Of a DNA stretch of 64,000 nt, positions 59,063 to 64,000 are shown piece by piece. The DNA is taken from NCBI GenBank assembly GCA_963702695.1, contig CAVPDS010000002.1, positions 418,217 through 482,216 on the forward strand. The letters are read 5' to 3'. Source of the DNA: VAZQ01 sp963702695. Lineage in GTDB: Bacteria > Pseudomonadota > Alphaproteobacteria > Rhizobiales > Xanthobacteraceae. A program made the position numbers and the translations under genes. The notes under the pieces were generated by a model. It saw only the letters and a program-made list of their open reading frames with translations, was not told the DNA's origin and searched no databases. Every line of letters begins with the position of its first letter. Positions within the stretch are counted from its first letter, which is position 1.

Positions 59063-61015
59063 ATGCCAACACCGAAGACTGCTTCCTACGGGTCCTGGAA
59101 ATCGCCAATCACCTCCGACCTCATCGTCGCGCAATCGATCGCGCTGTCCGAGACGCGGCTCGATGGGGATACATATTGCTGGCTCGAAGGCAGACCGCAG
59201 GAGCAAGGCCGCCTGGTCGTGGTGGGAATGGACACGCCCGGTGGCGAGCCCGAGGACCTGACCCCAAAGCTCTACAATGCGCGCACGCGCGTGCACGAAT
59301 ATGGTGGTGCTTCCTGGACGGTCGTGGACGGGGTTGTCTATTTCTCGAATTTCGCCGACGGGCGCCTCTACAGCAAGCGCAAGGGCAGATCGCGTCCGGC
59401 AGCACTCACGCCGCAGCCTGCCGCGCCCGATCGTCAGTGGCGCTTTGCCGATGGCGTCATCGACCGCGCCCGCAACCGCTGGATTGGCGTCCGCGAGGAT
59501 CACACGGGCGGCGGTGAGCCGGTCAATACGATCGTCGCCGTCGATTTGGCCCGGCCGGGCCGCGAGCCGGGCCGCGTTCTTGCCGGCGGCCATGACTTCT
59601 TTTCGGCGCCCCGGCTCTCACCGGATGGGAAAAGACTGCTCTGGCTTGCGTGGGATCATCCCAACATGCCGTGGAACGGCACCACGCTCTATCTCGCCGA
59701 CCTCGATGAGGCCGGGACCGTCCGCGACCCGCGCGTTGTTGCCGGCGGGGCAACCGAATCGATCTTCCAACCAGAATGGTCGTTCGCCGGCGACGCAATC
59801 TTCTTCATCTCCGATCGCAGCAACTGGTGGAATCTGTACTGCTACGATCTTGCCGCCTGCACGACCGAACCGCTCGCCCCGATGGAGGCGGAGTTCGGCG
59901 TCCCGCAATGGAGCCTCGCCGCCGCGACCTATGCCTGTGCCGGGCCGGATCGGCTTGTATGCACCTATGCCGAGGCGGGGCTCGGTCGTTTGGCGGCCCT
60001 CGATCTCAAGAGCAGGACTCTGCGTCCATTCGATCTTCCGTTCACCGAGTTTGGCTCGGTGCGCGCCGCGGGCGATCGCATGTTGTTCCGCGCCGCAGCG
60101 CCCAACCACCCGCTCAGCATCGTCGCGCTCGACCTGGTCTCCGGTGAGCACCGGGTTCTGCGGAAGTCGACGAGCATTCTCGACCAGCCGGCGCTGCAGA
60201 TCGCCAACTATCTGACGACGGTGAAATCCGTGGAGTTTCCAACCACCGACGGAAAGACGGCGCATGGGCTGTATTATCCGCCGCACAATCCGGACTATGC
60301 GGGTCCTGCCACCGAAAAGCCTCCGCTCCTGGTCAAGTGCCACGGCGGTCCGACGGGTGCGGCCTCGAGTGGTCTCAGTCTATCGACGCAATTCTGGACC
60401 AGCCGCGGGATCGCGGTGCTCGACGTCAATTACGGCGGCAGTACCGGGTTTGGCCGCGACTATCGCGAGCGCCTCTACGGCAACTGGGGCGTTGTCGATG
60501 TCGACGACTGCGTCAACGGCGCGAAATTCCTGGCCGCACAGGGGCTCATCGACGAAAAGCGCGCTGTCATCACGGGCGGTAGCGCAGGCGGCTACACCAC
60601 GCTTGCGGCGCTCGTGTTCCGGGATTTCTTCCAGGGCGGCGCAAGTCACTACGGCGTCAGCGACGCGGCTGCGCTCGCGCGCGACACGCACAAATTCGAA
60701 TCGCGCTACCTCGATTGGCTGATCGGACCCTACCCGCAGGAAGCGGCGCGTTATCGCGAACGCTCGCCACTGTTTCATGTCGAACGGCTGTCGAAGCCGG
60801 TAATCTTCTTTCAGGGTGACGAGGACGCCGTTGTGCCGCCGAGCCAGTCCGAAGCCATGGTTGACGCGCTGCGCCGCAAGGGAAATCCGGTTGGCTATTT
60901 CCTGTTTGCCGGCGAACAGCATGGCTTCCGCAAGGCCGCCAACATTCAGCGCTGCCTGGACGCAGAACTGGCGTTCTATGCGATCGAGGTATTCAAGACC
61001 GGGTTGACGTACTGA
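59063..61015 (+). CDS. S9 prolyl-oligopeptidase-type serine peptidase
   Basis: This 650-aa cytoplasmic protein has an N-terminal seven-bladed propeller (residues 1 to about 390) and a C-terminal alpha/beta hydrolase domain. The catalytic residues are Ser507 (ITGGSAGGYTTLAAL), Asp588 (FQGDEDAVVPPSQ) and His620 (AGEQHGFRKAAN). AGGTGAAG precedes the ATG. Peptidases of this family are recurrent neighbours of pqq operons. The role there is not settled, but trimming the PqqA-derived peptide is an attractive idea, because no M16-type PqqF/G gene is present in this window. Confidence 0.88.
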   Translation: MPTPKTASYGSWKSPITSDLIVAQSIALSETRLDGDTYCWLEGRPQEQGRLVVVGMDTPGGEPEDLTPKLYNARTRVHEYGGASWTVVDGVVYFSNFADGRLYSKRKGRSRPAALTPQPAAPDRQWRFADGVIDRARNRWIGVREDHTGGGEPVNTIVAVDLARPGREPGRVLAGGHDFFSAPRLSPDGKRLLWLAWDHPNMPWNGTTLYLADLDEAGTVRDPRVVAGGATESIFQPEWSFAGDAIFFISDRSNWWNLYCYDLAACTTEPLAPMEAEFGVPQWSLAAATYACAGPDRLVCTYAEAGLGRLAALDLKSRTLRPFDLPFTEFGSVRAAGDRMLFRAAAPNHPLSIVALDLVSGEHRVLRKSTSILDQPALQIANYLTTVKSVEFPTTDGKTAHGLYYPPHNPDYAGPATEKPPLLVKCHGGPTGAASSGLSLSTQFWTSRGIAVLDVNYGGSTGFGRDYRERLYGNWGVVDVDDCVNGAKFLAAQGLIDEKRAVITGGSAGGYTTLAALVFRDFFQGGASHYGVSDAAALARDTHKFESRYLDWLIGPYPQEAARYRERSPLFHVERLSKPVIFFQGDEDAVVPPSQSEAMVDALRRKGNPVGYFLFAGEQHGFRKAANIQRCLDAELAFYAIEVFKTGLTY

Positions 61016-61038
61016 CGCGCTTCAATCAAGCGTCAACC
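61002..61038. terminator. Possible convergent terminator hairpin
   Basis: GGTTGACG (61002-61009) and CGTCAACC (61031-61038) are complementary, with a nested partial stem (TGACGC...GCGTCA). The structure overlaps the end of the S9 gene and lies before the end of the convergent chemoreceptor gene. There is no U tract, so the call is weak. Confidence 0.35.
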
Positions 61039-61061
61039 GGGTTGGCAGGGGGCCTTGTCGC

Positions 61062-63035
61062 TCAGACCGCGACTTTCCGGAGAAAGTCTTCCACCTTGCT
61101 GCGCAGACTATCCGCGGCGACCTCGACGGCCCCCGACGCTATCAGGACCGTATCCGCCGAATTGCGCATGTTCGACGCGCCAGTTCCGACTTGTCGCAGA
61201 ACGGAAACGACCGATCTTGTGCCCGCAGCGGCGCCCGCCACGTTCTGGGAAATCTCACCCGTAACCGCGTTCTGCTGCTCGACTGCACTCGCGATTGCGG
61301 ACGTATATTGCTGGATTTCCTGCATGCGACCGGTGATGCGTTGGATGGCCTCGACCGCGCTGCGGGTCGAAGATTGAACTTCCGTGATCTGGGCCGAAAT
61401 CTTCTCGGTCGCTTTCGCCGTCTGAACGGCAAGGGATTTGACTTCGGAGGCAACAACCGCAAAGCCCCTGCCGGTCTCGCCTGCACGCGCCGCTTCTATC
61501 GTTGCGTTGAGGGCCAGGAGGTTCGTCTGACCCGCGACGTCATGAATGAGCTTCACAACGTCGCCGATCTCCTGTGCTGCCCGCGCGAGTTCGACAATCT
61601 CACTGTTGGTTGATTGTGCTTCGCCTGCCGCGGCATTCACAACGCCGCTGGCGCGGCCAAGCTGTCGGCTGATCTCCGCGATCGACTTCGACAGTTCATC
61701 CGCAGCACCCGCGGCGATCTCGACATTGCCGGATGCTTCGTTCGAGGTGCGAACGGCAGCGGAAGTGCGCTGTGAGGTTTCATCGGATGAGGCGGACAGC
61801 CCATTTGCCGTCGATTTCATCTCAGCGGTACTGTCGGCCACGGTCTGCAGAACAACCTCGACGCTTTCACGAAACGAACGTATGGCGTCGTCAATGACGG
61901 CGCGGCGCGCCTCCTGCTCGGCAAGCGAAGCGTTCTTGCGTTCCGCAAGACGACGCTCGGTGATGTCATCATGCGTTCCGACCCAATAGGTCCCTCCGGG
62001 GATCGGTTTGTTGACGACCGAAATCGCACGTCCGTCCGACGTTTCACTGACGAAACTTAAAGTCCTTCCGGCATTCATCTCGGTCATGAGATCGGCACAG
62101 TACTGCGCCGGATCGCGGACGAGGCTTCCGGATTTCCGCCGATAATACACGAGGTCAGCGATCGTGCAGCCCGGCTTCACCAAATCCGGCGGCAAGCAGT
62201 ACATCTTCGTATATTGATCGTTGCTGACCACCAGCCGCCCCGCGGCGTCGAACATGACGACACCTTGCGTCATGTTGTTCAGTGCCGTGTTCAGCAGAAG
62301 GGCTTTGTCCTCCACCCGACGATCCGCGACTGCGCTGATCAGGCTCATCCCAAGTATCGATACCGCGGTGCTCGCGACCGCGACGGCGAGCACGGCGGGT
62401 GAAAGCGAGAGGGCGGTGAATACCCGAGCGGGGTCGGGCACGATTTCCACAGCCCCCATCGCTGTAAAGTGATGCGAGACAATCGCCAACGTGAGCAGGA
62501 GCGCCGACGCCATCAGGGCCTTCGGCCCCCACCATCGCACGGCGACGGCGAGCGCGCTCATTCCGAGCAGCATCCCCACCACGATCGACGCGACGACGAG
62601 ACTCGTATCCCAGGTCAGGTATCCCGGCAGTTCGAGTGCCCACATGCCGATGTAGTGCATGCAGGCAACCCCGGCCCCGACGATTGCGCCGCCAAGCGGC
62701 GCCCCCCATCGGCCCGGTACCAGAACGGCAACACCCAGGCCCAGCGCCGTAACACCGGCCGCGACCAGGAGCGACAGGGTGGTTAAACCGATACTGTAGG
62801 CGACCGGAACGCCCGGCTCATAGGACAGCATCGCCAGGAAGTGGGTCGCCCAGATTCCGCTGCCGGCGGCCGCTCCCGCGGCAAGTATCCAGATCGCACG
62901 GGCGCGGCCGGAGGTTGCGCGTGCCCGAGCGAACAGAATGATCGCAGTCAAGCTCGCCAGGAAGCAGAGCGCGCCCGCGATAACGACCAGCCGCCAATCG
63001 TGCTCTGTCGTCAAACAGTTAAAAACCCGGAACAT
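61062..63035 (-). CDS. MHYT-PAS-methyl-accepting chemotaxis protein
   Basis: This 657-aa protein starts at the ATG at 63035, which has GGAGGAG before it. Residues 1 to about 235 form seven helices with the MHYT sensor motifs (WATHFLAM, CMHYIGM, SHHFTAMG), thought to bind a metal and sense O2, CO or NO. A PAS domain follows at about 260-385 (VMFDAAGRLVVSNDQYTKMY), then an MCP signalling hairpin with QTNLLALNATIEAARAGETG. There is no HAMP domain and no C-terminal pentapeptide for CheR. It probably feeds a chemotaxis-like pathway in response to gas or redox cues. Confidence 0.9.
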   Translation of the reverse strand: MFRVFNCLTTEHDWRLVVIAGALCFLASLTAIILFARARATSGRARAIWILAAGAAAGSGIWATHFLAMLSYEPGVPVAYSIGLTTLSLLVAAGVTALGLGVAVLVPGRWGAPLGGAIVGAGVACMHYIGMWALELPGYLTWDTSLVVASIVVGMLLGMSALAVAVRWWGPKALMASALLLTLAIVSHHFTAMGAVEIVPDPARVFTALSLSPAVLAVAVASTAVSILGMSLISAVADRRVEDKALLLNTALNNMTQGVVMFDAAGRLVVSNDQYTKMYCLPPDLVKPGCTIADLVYYRRKSGSLVRDPAQYCADLMTEMNAGRTLSFVSETSDGRAISVVNKPIPGGTYWVGTHDDITERRLAERKNASLAEQEARRAVIDDAIRSFRESVEVVLQTVADSTAEMKSTANGLSASSDETSQRTSAAVRTSNEASGNVEIAAGAADELSKSIAEISRQLGRASGVVNAAAGEAQSTNSEIVELARAAQEIGDVVKLIHDVAGQTNLLALNATIEAARAGETGRGFAVVASEVKSLAVQTAKATEKISAQITEVQSSTRSAVEAIQRITGRMQEIQQYTSAIASAVEQQNAVTGEISQNVAGAAAGTRSVVSVLRQVGTGASNMRNSADTVLIASGAVEVAADSLRSKVEDFLRKVAV

Positions 63036-63447
63036 CGTCTCCTCCGCCTTTAACCAATAATTAGCCGACAAGCATTTCCTTAGCGTTAAGCCGGGTACGG
63101 TGGCCTGGAGATCCGATGCGATGGAAGGTCTCGGCTGGTGCTCTTGCCATTAAGGCACGCGCCATCCCGCCATCCCGCTGCCTTGGGCGAAGGGCACCTG
63201 CCTGGGATCCAATCCCGCGTGGGGACGGACACTGCGGAACCTGGGCGGGGCTCTTCGTCAGACCGTTCGCCGGGCGTCGACCGGCCCGAACGGGCTTGCC
63301 TGCTGCCATTCTCCCGTCTTGGCCTGGTTGTGCCGGCCGGGTATCATTTTAGGGTTTGGGTCTGCCGCGCCCGCGGTACTTTGCAGGTTGCGGCGCGCCG
63401 TACGCTTAGCTGCTTGGTGGACGATTTTCTCCGGCAGGGAGTCTGTC
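63036..63447. promoter_or_regulatory. Divergent intergenic region
   Basis: This gap of 412 bases lies between the chemoreceptor start (minus) and the small secreted protein start (plus). I see no gene or strong structure in it. Confidence 0.35.
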
Positions 63448-63924
63448 ATGCGTCGCCTTGCGACAACCGCTTCGGCCATTGCAGCGTTTCTTTTTCTGGG
63501 TTCTTCCGCCTGGGCGGACATCAAGGTATGCAATGAGGCCCTTGCGACAATCCACGTGGCTTTCGCCAATCAGGACAACGGCGGTTACACGGCGGCGGGA
63601 TGGTGGGCCGTCCCGAAGGACGCCTGCCAGGACGTCGATTTCACGCTTCAGGGCGACACGCTCTACTACGCGGCGGATTCGGATAGTTACAAGAGCGGCC
63701 GCGACACCAAGCGCGATCATTGGGGCAACAAGCTGAAATTGTTCGTCGGCAGCAAGAAGTTCAATTACACTGATGCCGAGAAAAGCCGCCGCGGCGCGAA
63801 GGCCGAGATGTTCAGCTCGGCTACTACTACGCCTTCGAAACCCGCGATCGAGCCGGCGCCGGTCGCGATCACCGTGCATTTCAAGCCAGGCGGCACCTCG
63901 ATCGAGTTCACGACCAAGAAATAA
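63448..63924 (+). CDS. Secreted DUF1036-like protein
   Basis: This 158-aa protein starts at the ATG at 63448 with AGGGAG upstream. A clear Sec signal peptide (MRRLATTASAIAAFLFLGSS, cleavage after AWA) leads into a DUF1036-type domain: DIKVCNEALATIHVAFANQD, GGYTAAGWWAVPKDACQDVD and TLYYAADSDSYKSG. DUF1036 proteins are small periplasmic or outer-surface proteins of alphaproteobacteria without a known role. A Pro/Ala-rich stretch (about 125-138) leads to a beta-strand tail. Nothing in its neighbourhood adds a functional hint. From the stop to the window end I see no further gene. Confidence 0.8.
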   Translation: MRRLATTASAIAAFLFLGSSAWADIKVCNEALATIHVAFANQDNGGYTAAGWWAVPKDACQDVDFTLQGDTLYYAADSDSYKSGRDTKRDHWGNKLKLFVGSKKFNYTDAEKSRRGAKAEMFSSATTTPSKPAIEPAPVAITVHFKPGGTSIEFTTKK

Positions 63925-64000
63925 GGCGCAACAAGCACCCCCGGACGCCCTTCACCACGCCGTCTAATATTTGAAGGCAAGGTCCTGTTGATAACACGCG

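Overview
This window comes from a GC-rich alphaproteobacterium, most likely a Bradyrhizobium/Rhodopseudomonas relative. The grounds are codon use, a pqqABC(D)E cluster with fused pqqC-pqqD, Bug-type tripartite tricarboxylate transporter binding proteins, an MHYT-containing chemoreceptor and short palindromic intergenic repeats of the kind common in that family. The genus is inferred, not proven.

Region 1 (1-44.6 kb) is a type I secretion and giant adhesin island. It opens with the end of an IS630-family transposase and the tail of a degraded RTX protein. A two-gene type I secretion operon (ABC ATPase plus HlyD-type fusion protein, no TolC) follows on the minus strand. Three candidate substrates lie on the plus strand: a 711-aa protein cut by an IS3-family element, a subtilisin-like S8 protease with a P-domain and RTX repeats, and a giant protein that starts at 18169 and ends at 44558. 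All three carry the same roughly 48-residue FG-GAP/VCBS-like repeat (core DGxxDILWRNDDGSVAVW). The giant gene is broken by an IS630-family element and three single-base frameshifts. Removing the element, one TA copy and three extra bases leaves 25,320 bases, exactly 8,440 codons. It carries an N-terminal repeat domain, cadherin/VCBS-like repeats, a roughly nine-fold series of RTX + linker + parallel beta-helix modules, two jelly-roll-like domains and an RTX C-terminus. Between the substrates lies a minus-strand block of two multi-pass membrane proteins (at least one glycosyltransferase-39-like) flanking an FkbM methyltransferase, which might decorate surface material.

Region 2 (44.6-55.8 kb) is metabolic and accessory. 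It holds an ABC-type substrate-binding protein, two divergent Bug-family binding proteins, an amidohydrolase, a dienelactone-hydrolase-like enzyme with a striking cluster of GTCAC sites upstream, two orphan accessory ORFs, an alpha/beta hydrolase whose signal peptide looks separated by a frameshift, an NHL-repeat protein, an MmgE/PrpD family protein and the remnant of an ABC permease.

Region 3 (55.8-61 kb) is the PQQ cofactor operon pqqA-pqqB-pqqCD-pqqE on the minus strand, with an S9 prolyl-oligopeptidase-type peptidase divergent from it. Region 4 (61-64 kb) holds an MHYT-PAS-chemoreceptor fusion and a small secreted DUF1036-type protein. I saw no rRNA, tRNA or CRISPR array.
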